Shown here one piece after another: positions 34,326 to 41,912 of a stretch of DNA of 41,920 nucleotides. The position numbers and the translations under genes are program-made. The stretch lies in NCBI GenBank assembly GCA_964551985.1, contig CAZKFG010000012.1, positions 1-41,920 of the forward strand. Direction: 5' to 3'. This DNA comes from CAZKFG01 sp964551985. Its GTDB lineage: Bacteria > Bacillota > Negativicutes > Acidaminococcales > JAISLQ01. Position 1 is the stretch's first letter. Every line of letters starts with the position of its first letter. The notes beneath the pieces are model-generated. The model was not told where the DNA came from and did no database searches. It saw nothing but the letters and a program-made list of their open reading frames with translations.

Positions 34326-34560
34326 TAAATTACAAAATGAAAAGTAATGCAAAGGACACAAGATTATTTTTAGGCAATAAAGAGAGCTGCTGGCGGGTGA
34401 GAAGTAGTTTGCCGATTATAGTTTTACCACCTTTAAACTGCAACGCTGAATACAGTAGGTGTTGTCGGCAGTCACCGTTATTGACGTCAAGTGAGCTTTT
34501 GCTAACAAGGGTGGAACCGCGTGGATACTCCTCGTCCCTTTCTAGGGAGGAGCTTTTTTA
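34326..34560 (+). promoter_or_regulatory. T-box leader (threonine) controlling thrS
   Basis: The leader has the T-box sequence AGGGTGGAACCGCG at 34508-34521. It is followed by a terminator stem with CTCC...GGAG arms (about 34528-34553) and a T-run. Upstream lies stem I with AGAGAGCTGCTGG at about 34381. A specifier ACC (threonine codon) lies at 34426-34428 or the adjacent 34429-34431, before CTTTAAACTGC. Uncharged tRNA-Thr(GGU) would pair with the specifier and T-box bulge to favour the antiterminator and allow thrS transcription. Confidence 0.93.
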
Positions 34561-34579
34561 TTTTTAAGGAGGAATTATT

Positions 34580-36499
34580 ATGTCAGAACTTATTGAAATT
34601 AGATTTAAGCATATACCAAATGCTGTTATGCAGGTTGAAAAAGGACTTACTGTTTTGGAGATTGTGGCTAAAAAAGCACCAAAGCTTTATAAACTTATTT
34701 TAGCTGCTAAACTTGATGGTGAGTCGGTTTGTTTGAGTGATAAAATTATGCAAAACGCAACTATAGAATTGTTTACAAGCTCAGATGACGAAGGATTGAG
34801 TACTTTAAGGCACTCTGTAGCACATATCTTAGCGCAGGCGGTTAAAAGGCTTTATCCTAATACTAAGCTTGCTATAGGACCGGCTATTAATAATGGTTTT
34901 TATTATGATTTTGACAGCGATCATACTTTTGTACCTGAAGATTTAGAGCCTATAACTAAAGAGATGCAAAAGATAATTGCTGAAAATTATACTTTAGAAA
35001 AAGAAGCGCTCACTCGCGAGCAAGCAATAGCTTTATTTTCTGAGCTTGGCGAAACATATAAACTTGATATAATTGAAAGTATGCCAAATGTTCAAACAAT
35101 AACCATTTATCGTCAAGGTGAATTTTTGGATATGTGTACAGGTCCTCATATAAAAAGCACTGGTGTTGTCAAGGCTTTTAAACTGCAAAGTATTGCTGGA
35201 GCTTATTGGCATGGTGATGAAAAAAATAAAATGCTACAAAGAATTTATGGTACAGCTTTTGCTAAAAAAGCTGAACTTGATAATTATTTGCATATGCTTG
35301 AAGAAGCGGCAAAAAGAGATCATAGAAAACTTGGTCGAGAACTCGAAATTTTTAGTTTGCAAGAAGAAGGACCGGGCTTTCCTTTCTTTCATCCAAACGG
35401 TATGGTGATAAGAAACCAAATAGAAGGTCTATCACGTCAATATCATTTTGAATTTGGTTATGACGAAATAAAAACACCAATTATTTTATCAAGAGAATTA
35501 TGGATTAAATCAGGACACTGGGATCATTATCGTGAAAATATGTATTTTACTGATATTGATGAGCAACCATATGCAGTAAAACCTATGAATTGTCCTGGTT
35601 GTATATTGGTTTATAGAGCAAAGCATCACAGTTATCGCGATTTGCCGATACGTATGTTTGAAATGGGTCAAGTACATAGACACGAATTATCTGGAGCTTT
35701 GCACGGACTCATGCGTGTGCGTTCATTTACACAAGATGATGCTCATATATTTATGCTGCCAAGCCAAATAAAAGATGAAATCAAAAGTGTTATCAAGCTT
35801 TTTGATAAGGTTTATAGCGTGTATGGATTGAAATATCATGTTGAACTTAGCACAAAACCAGAAGGCGCTATGGGTGATGATGCTACTTGGGAACTTGCAA
35901 CAGTAGCATTAAGAGAAGCTATGGAAGAATATGGTTTAAAATATAAAGTCAATCCTGGTGATGGAGCATTCTACGGACCGAAAATAGACTTTCACTTACA
36001 AGACTCATTAGGTCGCACTTGGCAGTGTGGCACAATTCAACTTGACATGCAAATGCCAGAGAAATTTGACTTAAACTATATTGGTGAAGATGGACAAAAA
36101 CATCGCCCAATTATGATCCACAGAGCATTGTATGGCAGTTTAGAGCGCTTTATTGGAATATTAATTGAGCATTATGCCGGAGCGTTTCCTGTTTGGCTTG
36201 CGCCAAAACAAGTGCGTATATTGCCGATTGCCGAACGCCATATTGAATATGCAAAACAAATAGCAGATAAATTGTTTAAAGAAAATATAAGAGTAATGCT
36301 AGATGACCGTAGCGAGAAAATTGGTTACAAAATTCGTGAGGCGCAAATGCAAAAGGTGCCATATATGCTTATAGTCGGTGATAAAGAAATGCAAGAAGGT
36401 CTGTTGTCTGTGAGAGAGCGTCAGCAAGGCGATGTTGGTCAACAAACCTATGAAGAATTTTTAGCAAAACTTAAAAATAAAATTTCAAGCCGAGAATAA
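34580..36499 (+). CDS. thrS: threonyl-tRNA synthetase
   Basis: Class II synthetase that charges tRNA-Thr. The 639-aa length is standard. It has an N-terminal TGS domain (about 1-62), an editing domain with RHSVAHILAQAV and the conserved CTGPHI, and the catalytic core with MNCPGCILVYR, RMFEMGQVHRHE and VRSFTQDDAHIF. FYGPKIDFHLQD and HRALYGSLERFIGILIEHYAG precede the C-terminal anticodon-binding domain. The zinc-ligand cysteine is in MNCPGC. AAGGAGG lies before ATG 34580. The T-box leader directly upstream controls it. Confidence 0.97.
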   Translation: MSELIEIRFKHIPNAVMQVEKGLTVLEIVAKKAPKLYKLILAAKLDGESVCLSDKIMQNATIELFTSSDDEGLSTLRHSVAHILAQAVKRLYPNTKLAIGPAINNGFYYDFDSDHTFVPEDLEPITKEMQKIIAENYTLEKEALTREQAIALFSELGETYKLDIIESMPNVQTITIYRQGEFLDMCTGPHIKSTGVVKAFKLQSIAGAYWHGDEKNKMLQRIYGTAFAKKAELDNYLHMLEEAAKRDHRKLGRELEIFSLQEEGPGFPFFHPNGMVIRNQIEGLSRQYHFEFGYDEIKTPIILSRELWIKSGHWDHYRENMYFTDIDEQPYAVKPMNCPGCILVYRAKHHSYRDLPIRMFEMGQVHRHELSGALHGLMRVRSFTQDDAHIFMLPSQIKDEIKSVIKLFDKVYSVYGLKYHVELSTKPEGAMGDDATWELATVALREAMEEYGLKYKVNPGDGAFYGPKIDFHLQDSLGRTWQCGTIQLDMQMPEKFDLNYIGEDGQKHRPIMIHRALYGSLERFIGILIEHYAGAFPVWLAPKQVRILPIAERHIEYAKQIADKLFKENIRVMLDDRSEKIGYKIREAQMQKVPYMLIVGDKEMQEGLLSVRERQQGDVGQQTYEEFLAKLKNKISSRE

Positions 36500-36503
36500 A
36501 CAG

Positions 36504-36532
36504 TTGACTTTTTAAAAATATTGTGATAAAGT
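36504..36532 (+). promoter_or_regulatory. sigma-A-like promoter of infC-rpmI-rplT
   Basis: TTGACT (36504-36509), 17-bp spacer, TAAAGT (36527-36532), just after the thrS stop. Confidence 0.6.
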
Positions 36533-36539
36533 AGTTAAG

Positions 36540-36650
36540 TAATTTAAAGTAAAAGCTATTCGCTTTTCACCTTGCGATAATGTCGGCAGGGTAAAATAAA
36601 GACACTAGTGTTTTTAGCGGATAGAATAATTCTATCCGCTTTTATATTTT
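36540..36650 (+). promoter_or_regulatory. structured attenuator leader of infC-rpmI-rplT
   Basis: The roughly 110-base leader has a small hairpin AAAAGC/GCTTTT (36551-36567), a second pairing ACCTTGC/GCAGGGT (36569-36592), and a perfect 12-bp-arm hairpin AGCGGATAGAAT/ATTCTATCCGCT (36616-36640). The last ends in TTTTATATTTT directly before the infC Shine-Dalgarno, as in an intrinsic terminator. This matches the kind of leader by which ribosomal protein L20 represses its operon in Firmicutes. That link is from family knowledge; I cannot match the leader to a specific covariance model. Confidence 0.55.
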
Positions 36651-36663
36651 GGAGGTGAATAAT

Positions 36664-37182
36664 ATAAGTAAAGACAACTTGCGTATCAATGAAGAAATCC
36701 GAGCTAAAGAAGTGCGTGTTAACAGCGAAGCTGGCGAGCAAATAGGAATAATGTCTTTAAAAGACGCGTTAAATGAAGCACAAAGTAGACAACTTGATTT
36801 AGTGGAAATTGCGCCTAATGCTACTCCGCCTGTTTGCCGGATTATGGATTACGGCAAGTATCGCTATGAGCAACAAAAACGCGAAAAAGATGTTCGTAAA
36901 AAACAAAAAGTTATTAGCGTTAAAGAAATAAAGTTAAGACCAAAAATTGAAGAACATGATTTTCAAGTTAAATTAAAAAATGTTGTCAAGTTTTTAACTG
37001 ACGGCGATAAAGTAAAACTTACAATAATGTTTCGTGGGCGTGAACTTATGTATGTAGAGTTAGGTAAAAAAGTTCTTGACCGTATGGCAGATGAGCTAAA
37101 AGACATCAGCATAATAGAAAAAGCGGCAAAACTTGAAGGTAAAAATCTATTTTTAATTGTTGCCCCGAAAACAAATAAATAA
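36664..37182 (+). CDS. infC: translation initiation factor IF-3
   Basis: Binds the 30S subunit and checks start codon-initiator tRNA pairing. The 172-aa product has the N-domain LRINEEIRAKEVRV and linker, and the family signature PPVCRIMDYGKYRYEQQK, then KEIKLRPKIEEHDFQVK and a C-terminal domain ending APKTNK. The start is decided by spacing: GGAGGT at 36651-36656 precedes AAT-AAT-ATA-AGT-AAA, and only ATA at 36664 fits, giving an N-terminus that aligns with Bacillus IF-3 (MISKD). Upstream TTG 36649 and GTG 36655 overlap the Shine-Dalgarno itself. A rare start (AUU in E. coli and B. subtilis) is known for infC and lets IF-3 repress its own gene. Confidence 0.9.
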   Translation: MSKDNLRINEEIRAKEVRVNSEAGEQIGIMSLKDALNEAQSRQLDLVEIAPNATPPVCRIMDYGKYRYEQQKREKDVRKKQKVISVKEIKLRPKIEEHDFQVKLKNVVKFLTDGDKVKLTIMFRGRELMYVELGKKVLDRMADELKDISIIEKAAKLEGKNLFLIVAPKTNK

Positions 37183-37200
37183 TAAGTCAGGAGGATAATT

Positions 37201-37398
37201 ATGCCTAAAATAAAAACAAGAAAAAGTGCTGCAAAAAGATTTAAAGTTACAGGTACAGGTCAATTTAAACGTGCTAAAGCTTTTAAACAACATATTTTAG
37301 AGAAAAAATCACCATCGAGAAAGCGTAATATGAGAAAAGCTGCACTTGTTTGTAAACAAGACCACGATCGCGTGGTAAAAATGCTACCTTATGCTTAA
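37201..37398 (+). CDS. rpmI: 50S ribosomal protein L35
   Basis: Small basic protein of the large ribosomal subunit, 65 aa. The typical start MPKIKTRKSAAKRFKVTGTG is followed by FKRAKAFKQHIL, LEKKSPSRKRNMRKA and a basic end. CAGGAGG lies just upstream of ATG 37201. It is placed between infC and rplT, the standard order. Confidence 0.96.
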   Translation: MPKIKTRKSAAKRFKVTGTGQFKRAKAFKQHILEKKSPSRKRNMRKAALVCKQDHDRVVKMLPYA

Positions 37399-37422
37399 CA
37401 ACTATTTTTAGGAGGTTATATA

Positions 37423-37776
37423 ATGCCAAGAGCAACAGCAGGCGTTACTGCACATAAACGTCATAAAAAAATATTAAAACTAGCCAAAGGCTATCGTGGA
37501 ACCAAAAGCAAACTGTTTAGAAAAGCTAACGAAACAGTAATGAAAGCCCTATATTATGCAAGACGTGATCGTCGTGCTAAAAAGGGAGATTTTAGAAGAC
37601 TATGGATTGCTCGTATCAATGCAGCAGCTCGTTTAAACCAAATGAGCTATAGTAAATTGATCAATGGTCTTAAAAAAGCAGGCGTTACTGTAGACCGTAA
37701 AATATTAGCCGATCTAGCTGTAAACGATGCTAACGCATTTACAAAACTAGTAGAACTAGCCAAAGAAGCAAAATAA
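37423..37776 (+). CDS. rplT: 50S ribosomal protein L20
   Basis: Large-subunit assembly protein and, in Firmicutes, the autorepressor of the infC-rpmI-rplT operon. The 117-aa sequence has GVTAHKRHKKILKLAKGYRG, KLFRKANETVMKAL, YYARRDRRAKKGDFRRLWI and ARLNQMSYSKLINGLKKAG, all standard. AGGAGG lies before ATG 37423. A strong terminator follows directly. Confidence 0.97.
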   Translation: MPRATAGVTAHKRHKKILKLAKGYRGTKSKLFRKANETVMKALYYARRDRRAKKGDFRRLWIARINAAARLNQMSYSKLINGLKKAGVTVDRKILADLAVNDANAFTKLVELAKEAK

Positions 37777-37784
37777 TATAACCC

Positions 37785-37817
37785 AACCCCACTTTTAAAA
37801 GTGGGGTTGTATCTTTT
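37785..37817 (+). terminator. intrinsic terminator after rplT
   Basis: AACCCCACTTTT/AAAAGTGGGGTT (37785-37808) followed by a T-run ends the ribosomal operon. Confidence 0.9.
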
Positions 37818-37962
37818 TAAAAAACCATATTAATGGTGTACAAGCAAATGTGTATATAGAACGATTACCGCTTTACAATAAGCTTTAGCTTGCTTTTCGC
37901 TAAAAGTGTATAAAGTAAATATGAAAAATTAGAATTTATTTATAAATAGGGAAGATTAAAAT

Positions 37963-38715
37963 ATGTGTGATGAGTTTATAAACTTGACGATAGATAATAT
38001 TGTCAACGAACACTTATGTTGTATTATTCGTGCCAAAAAGTTTCACCCAGGTATTGATGCCAAAAAAATGTGGCTTTTGGAACGATTAAAAGAGGGACAT
38101 ATTTTTAGAAAGCTAAATGTTAAAGGAACCGTTTTTATTGAATATGCACCTCTTGAAACTGCTTGGGTTCCTGTAACAGGTGATAATTATTATTATTATA
38201 TCTATTGCTTGTGGGTTTTGGGCGATTATAGAGGAAAAGGTTATGCAAAGTTGTTAATGAAGCATTGCGTTAAAGATGCTAAAGAAAAAGGAAAATCCGG
38301 CGTTTGTATGCTTGGTGCTAAAAAACAAAAGTCATGGTTGTCAGACCAGTCATTTGCCAAAAAGTTTGGCTTTAAGGTTGTGGATACAACTGATAGCGGA
38401 TACGAACTACTTGCTCTATCTTTTGACGGGACAATACCAGCTTTTAAACAAAATGCTAAATTATGTAAAATTGAAAGTAAAGAACTTATTGTTTATTATG
38501 ATATGCAATGCCCTTACATCTATCAAAAAATTGAAATATTAAAAGAATATTGCATAACACATGGCATTACAGCCTTCTTTATTCAAATAGATACATTGCA
38601 AAAAGCTAAAAAATTACCTTGTGTTTTCAACAACTGGGCACTGTTTTATGAAGGGAAGTTTGAAACAGTAAATTTACTAGATGTTGCTTATTTAAAAAAA
38701 ATATTAAATAAATGA
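37963..38715 (+). CDS. GNAT acetyltransferase with C-terminal YoaP-like domain
   Basis: A 250-aa protein. The GNAT N-acetyltransferase domain occupies about the first 145 residues, with a CLWVLGDYRGKGYAKLLMKH acetyl-CoA binding segment (R/Q-x-x-G-x-G/A type) near residues 84-104 and a FAKKFGFKVVDTT strand-helix. The C-terminal part (about residues 165-250) has YYDMQCPYIYQKIEILKEYC and ends LPCVFNNWALFYEGKFETVN, matching the YoaP-type domain that follows GNAT in this protein family. The substrate is not known. ATG 37963 has an AGGGAAG upstream. It is a lone gene without a well-defined promoter in the 145-base gap behind rplT. Confidence 0.8.
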   Translation: MCDEFINLTIDNIVNEHLCCIIRAKKFHPGIDAKKMWLLERLKEGHIFRKLNVKGTVFIEYAPLETAWVPVTGDNYYYYIYCLWVLGDYRGKGYAKLLMKHCVKDAKEKGKSGVCMLGAKKQKSWLSDQSFAKKFGFKVVDTTDSGYELLALSFDGTIPAFKQNAKLCKIESKELIVYYDMQCPYIYQKIEILKEYCITHGITAFFIQIDTLQKAKKLPCVFNNWALFYEGKFETVNLLDVAYLKKILNK

Positions 38716-38869
38716 ATAAAATTTAGATTGATGTAATAAGTGTCATAGGGGAAAAGCTGTTTTATTAAAAATATTTTTAAAATAGCAGGAAAAACACCCT
38801 TAAAGCCGAATATAATCTATATATGAATTTATATGAATTAACAAACCAAAAATAAAGGGGGAGATTCCA

Positions 38870-39667
38870 ATGCCACTAGTGCCGATGCATAAAATATTGA
38901 AACATGCACACGAAAACAACTATGCTGTGGGTGGATTTAATGTCTTTAACTTTGAAACTTTAATGGCGATAATTGAAGTCGCTGAAGAAACAAAATCACC
39001 AGTTATACTAGGTTTACCAGAGAGACTATTTCATTTTGTTGATGCAGATATTCTTGCACACGCAATGGTTAAAGCAGCTCAAAAATCTACAGTTCCTGTT
39101 TGCGTGCATTTAGATCACGCACAAAGTTATGAAGGAATAATGAAGGCTATACGCTGGGGCTTTACTTCTGTTATGTATGATGGAGCAAAATTACCATTTG
39201 AAGAAAATCTCTCTAGAATGCAAGTAGTTTCAAGAATGGCGCATTCTTTAGATCTTAGTGTTGAAGGTGAAATTGGTCAAGGCGGCGAATACACAATAGA
39301 TAAAATAAAGGAATTTGTTGATAGAACAAAAATTGATGCCTTAGGTATTGATATAGATTTACCATCAATGAACTTAGAGTTTATTGATAAAATTCAAAAA
39401 ACAATTAAAATACCACTAGTTATGCACGGTGGAAAACGAGATAGACACAATCCGGCATTTTATAAACCATATATTAAATGTGGCATAAACAAAGTAAATG
39501 TTGCTACAGATATGTCGAATGTTGCTTCAAGAACTTTGAAAATACAACTGCCACAAAACGAAAATGCCAATTATATAACACTAATTAACGAAGTTAAAAA
39601 GGCAGTTAAAGAGTCTGTAACAAAATATATGTTGGCTTTTGATTGTGTATCTAAGGCAAATTATTAA
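38870..39667 (+). CDS. class II aldolase-family protein with altered metal site
   Basis: A 265-aa member of the class II fructose-bisphosphate/ketose aldolase family. It keeps VPMHKILKHAHENNYAVGGFN, VCVHLDHAQSYE with the catalytic aspartate and first zinc histidine, GFTSVMYDGAKLPFEEN, VEGEIGQGGEYT, LVMHGGKRD with the third histidine, and INKVNVATDM. The loop expected to read like SVHGPY, which carries the second zinc ligand, is replaced by GIDIDLPSMNLEF with no histidine. The insertion before it is also shortened, making the protein about 20 residues shorter than Bacillus FbaA. A GGGGGAGA stretch precedes ATG 38870. Activity as an aldolase is therefore uncertain. Confidence 0.75.
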   Translation: MPLVPMHKILKHAHENNYAVGGFNVFNFETLMAIIEVAEETKSPVILGLPERLFHFVDADILAHAMVKAAQKSTVPVCVHLDHAQSYEGIMKAIRWGFTSVMYDGAKLPFEENLSRMQVVSRMAHSLDLSVEGEIGQGGEYTIDKIKEFVDRTKIDALGIDIDLPSMNLEFIDKIQKTIKIPLVMHGGKRDRHNPAFYKPYIKCGINKVNVATDMSNVASRTLKIQLPQNENANYITLINEVKKAVKESVTKYMLAFDCVSKANY

Positions 39668-39669
39668 TA

Positions 39670-39700
39670 AACAGGGCAAAACTTTAAGTTTTGCTTTGTT
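39670..39700 (+). terminator. terminator-like hairpin after the aldolase gene
   Basis: AACAGGGCAAAACTT pairs with AAGTTTTGCTTTGTT through two G-U pairs, immediately after the stop. The T-run after it is weak. Confidence 0.55.
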
Positions 39701-39730
39701 ACTATACTTAAATTAATTAACATAATAAAA

Positions 39731-39754
39731 AAATTGACGCATTAGCGTCAATTT
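39731..39754 (-). terminator. terminator of the PBP1A gene overlapping its stop
   Basis: AAATTGACGC/GCGTCAATTT (39731-39740 and 39745-39754) with a four-base loop. On the minus strand it is followed by TTTTATTATG, and the stem includes the TGA stop and last codon of the penicillin-binding protein gene. It also has T residues on the plus side, so it could serve both strands. Confidence 0.8.
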
Positions 39755-41799
39755 TTCTTTGTATCATCACTCTTTTTACTATCACTTTTCTTATCTTGTG
39801 CAGCAGGAACTGCTTGTTCTTTTTTTACAGTAGTAGATTTATCATCAGTTTTTGTAGGCGGACGTTTTATTGGCGGAGCAGCTCCCGCTTCTTTATCAAC
39901 TTTTACTGGATCTTTAGTGATAACTGGCTCAGGAGGAATGATAGCGCCTTGTGGAACAGAAAAGCTTACAGCAGGAGAATTAGCCAAAGCAGCTGACATA
40001 AATTTAGCCCAGATTTGTGCGGGTAAATCGCCACCTGTCATACCACCTAAATCACCGCCAGAGTCATTGCCAATCCATACAGAAGCCGACAAATTAGGTG
40101 TAAAGCCGACAAACCAAGCATCATTATATTCACTAGTAGTACCAGTTTTGCCAGCGGCAGGACGACCGATATTCGCTGCATAACCAGTACCACGACTTAT
40201 AGCATCTTGCATCATATTGGTAACAGTATAAGCACTTACAGGCGATATAACTTGACGCGTTGATTGCTTGTGTAAAAAAATCTCTTTATTATTACGATCG
40301 ACAACCCTTAGAACAACTACAGGTTCACTATAATTACCGTTTTGAGCAAGAACACCATAAGCACTCGCCATTTCAAGAGGAGTAACACCTCTTGTTAAGC
40401 CGCCAAGTGACATTGCTAAATTAACATCATTCACACTACCTGATAAAACAAGTGAAGATATACCCATTTTTTGAGCTACCGCAAGAACTTTTTCTGGACC
40501 AAGTTGTTGAGTTAGAGCAACAACAGGAATATTATAAGAATTTACAAGAGCTGTACGTAAACTTACTTTACCGTGAAATCGTCTATCATAATTATTAGGC
40601 TCATAACCATTAAAATTCATCTTTTTATCTTCGATAACAGTTGCTGGAGTAAGACCGCTATCAATTGCAGCTATATATACAAACGGCTTAAATGCTGAAC
40701 CTGGTTGACGGACAGCAAGAACTGCGCGATTAAATTGATCCGTTCCACGACCACCAATCATTGCTTTAACATGACCATTACGTGGGTCTACTGCCACTAA
40801 AGCGCCTTGTGGTTGAGCGACTTTATTAGCATCTGTATGATAAACAGGCAACGAAGACATAGCAGTGTGAGCAGCATTTTGCATTGACATATCTAACGTT
40901 GTATAAATCTTTAACCCCTCTTTATATACTGCATCTGCACCAAACTTTTCAATAACAATCTGTGTCACATAATCAATAAAATAGTCAAGAGTGTCTGTAA
41001 CTTTACTGCTAGAAGCAAGAACAATCTTCTCTTTACGAGCATCTTGCGCTTCTTTTTCAGTGATAAAACCATATTTTAGCATCTGGTCAAGAACAACGCC
41101 CTGACGTTCTTTAGCGGCATTTAAATTATTTAAAGGAGAATAGTAATTAGGGCTTTTAGGAATACCAGCAAGCATAGCCGCTTGAGCTAAAGTAAGTTTA
41201 TCAACATCCTTGTCAAAATAAACTCTAGCTGCCGACTGCACGCCGTAAGCGCCTTGACCAAAATAAATCTGATTTAAATACATCTCTAAAATTTCAGACT
41301 TACTATATTTTCTCTCAATTTGAAGAGCAACAAAAACCTCTTGAATTTTACGTTTTAAAGTTTGTTCTTGAGAGAGCACAGCATTTTTAGCAAGTTGTTG
41401 AGTAATAGTACTGCCCCCTTCGGCAATACCGGAACTAGTTAAATTACTAAAAAATGCACGTAAAATAGCACGAGGATCAACACCAATATGCTGATAAAAA
41501 CGCACATCTTCAACAGCAATAAAAGCCTCTTGCAAGCTTTTGGGAACACTAGATAGTTTTACAGGAATACGATTTTCCTCGGATTTAGTTGTAGCAATCA
41601 GCTTGCCAGAACTGTCGAAAAACTGTGATGCTGCAGCAGGGCGAATATCACCAAGATGCTCAGGCAAAGACTTTACCGTTGCTGTGACAAAACCCAAAAT
41701 TACACCACTTATAATAACGAAACAAATTACAAAAATAATAATAAACATACGAAGCCAAAAAAAACGACTACGTTTTTTGACCTTGTTATCACCAGGCAT
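39748..41799 (-). CDS. class A penicillin-binding protein (PBP1A-type)
   Basis: Bifunctional membrane enzyme that polymerises and crosslinks peptidoglycan. The 683-aa protein has a short basic start, one membrane anchor (LRMFIIIFVICFVIISGVIL), and a GT51 glycosyltransferase domain with VEDVRFYQHIGVDPRA, GGSTITQQLAKN and LEMYLNQIYFGQGAYGVQSAA. The transpeptidase domain has SxxK in GSAFKPF, SxN in NSYNIP and KTG in GKTGTTSEYNDAWFVGF. A low-complexity tail rich in proline, lysine and aspartate follows (about 620-683). Start at ATG 41799 because AGGAGGG lies nine bases upstream; the frame is open a further 12 codons. Confidence 0.95.
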   Translation of the reverse strand: MPGDNKVKKRSRFFWLRMFIIIFVICFVIISGVILGFVTATVKSLPEHLGDIRPAAASQFFDSSGKLIATTKSEENRIPVKLSSVPKSLQEAFIAVEDVRFYQHIGVDPRAILRAFFSNLTSSGIAEGGSTITQQLAKNAVLSQEQTLKRKIQEVFVALQIERKYSKSEILEMYLNQIYFGQGAYGVQSAARVYFDKDVDKLTLAQAAMLAGIPKSPNYYSPLNNLNAAKERQGVVLDQMLKYGFITEKEAQDARKEKIVLASSSKVTDTLDYFIDYVTQIVIEKFGADAVYKEGLKIYTTLDMSMQNAAHTAMSSLPVYHTDANKVAQPQGALVAVDPRNGHVKAMIGGRGTDQFNRAVLAVRQPGSAFKPFVYIAAIDSGLTPATVIEDKKMNFNGYEPNNYDRRFHGKVSLRTALVNSYNIPVVALTQQLGPEKVLAVAQKMGISSLVLSGSVNDVNLAMSLGGLTRGVTPLEMASAYGVLAQNGNYSEPVVVLRVVDRNNKEIFLHKQSTRQVISPVSAYTVTNMMQDAISRGTGYAANIGRPAAGKTGTTSEYNDAWFVGFTPNLSASVWIGNDSGGDLGGMTGGDLPAQIWAKFMSAALANSPAVSFSVPQGAIIPPEPVITKDPVKVDKEAGAAPPIKRPPTKTDDKSTTVKKEQAVPAAQDKKSDSKKSDDTKKN

Positions 41800-41852
41800 A
41801 TATAGAAACCCTCCTAAAATTAAACCAAAATTCAATTATTACATTGTAACAT

Positions 41853-41912
41853 AAAAAATAATAAAAAAAAAGATAAAAAAAGATGAAAAAAGATATTGAC
41901 AACAAAAAAGAT
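41853..41912. promoter_or_regulatory. phased A-tracts at the right end
   Basis: Runs of six to nine A residues start at about 41853, 41863, 41875, 41886 and 41904, most followed by GAT, at spacings close to the helical repeat (10, 12, 11, then 18). This predicts intrinsically curved DNA between PBP1A and a gene beyond the window. TTGACA at 41896-41901 could be the -35 of that next gene on the plus strand, but its -10 would fall off the end. Nothing else is seen between 41800 and 41920. Confidence 0.45.

Noticed and set aside
34337..34567. 76-aa plus-strand frame before thrS
   Set aside because: It coincides with the T-box leader, including its terminator, and has no RBS; the RNA element explains the sequence.
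36556..36741. 61-aa minus-strand frame at the infC leader
   Set aside because: Antisense to the structured leader and the start of infC; the open frame follows from the AT-rich palindromic sequence.
39917..40183. 88-aa plus-strand frame opposite the PBP1A C-terminus
   Set aside because: Shadow of the transpeptidase domain and proline/lysine tail; no RBS.
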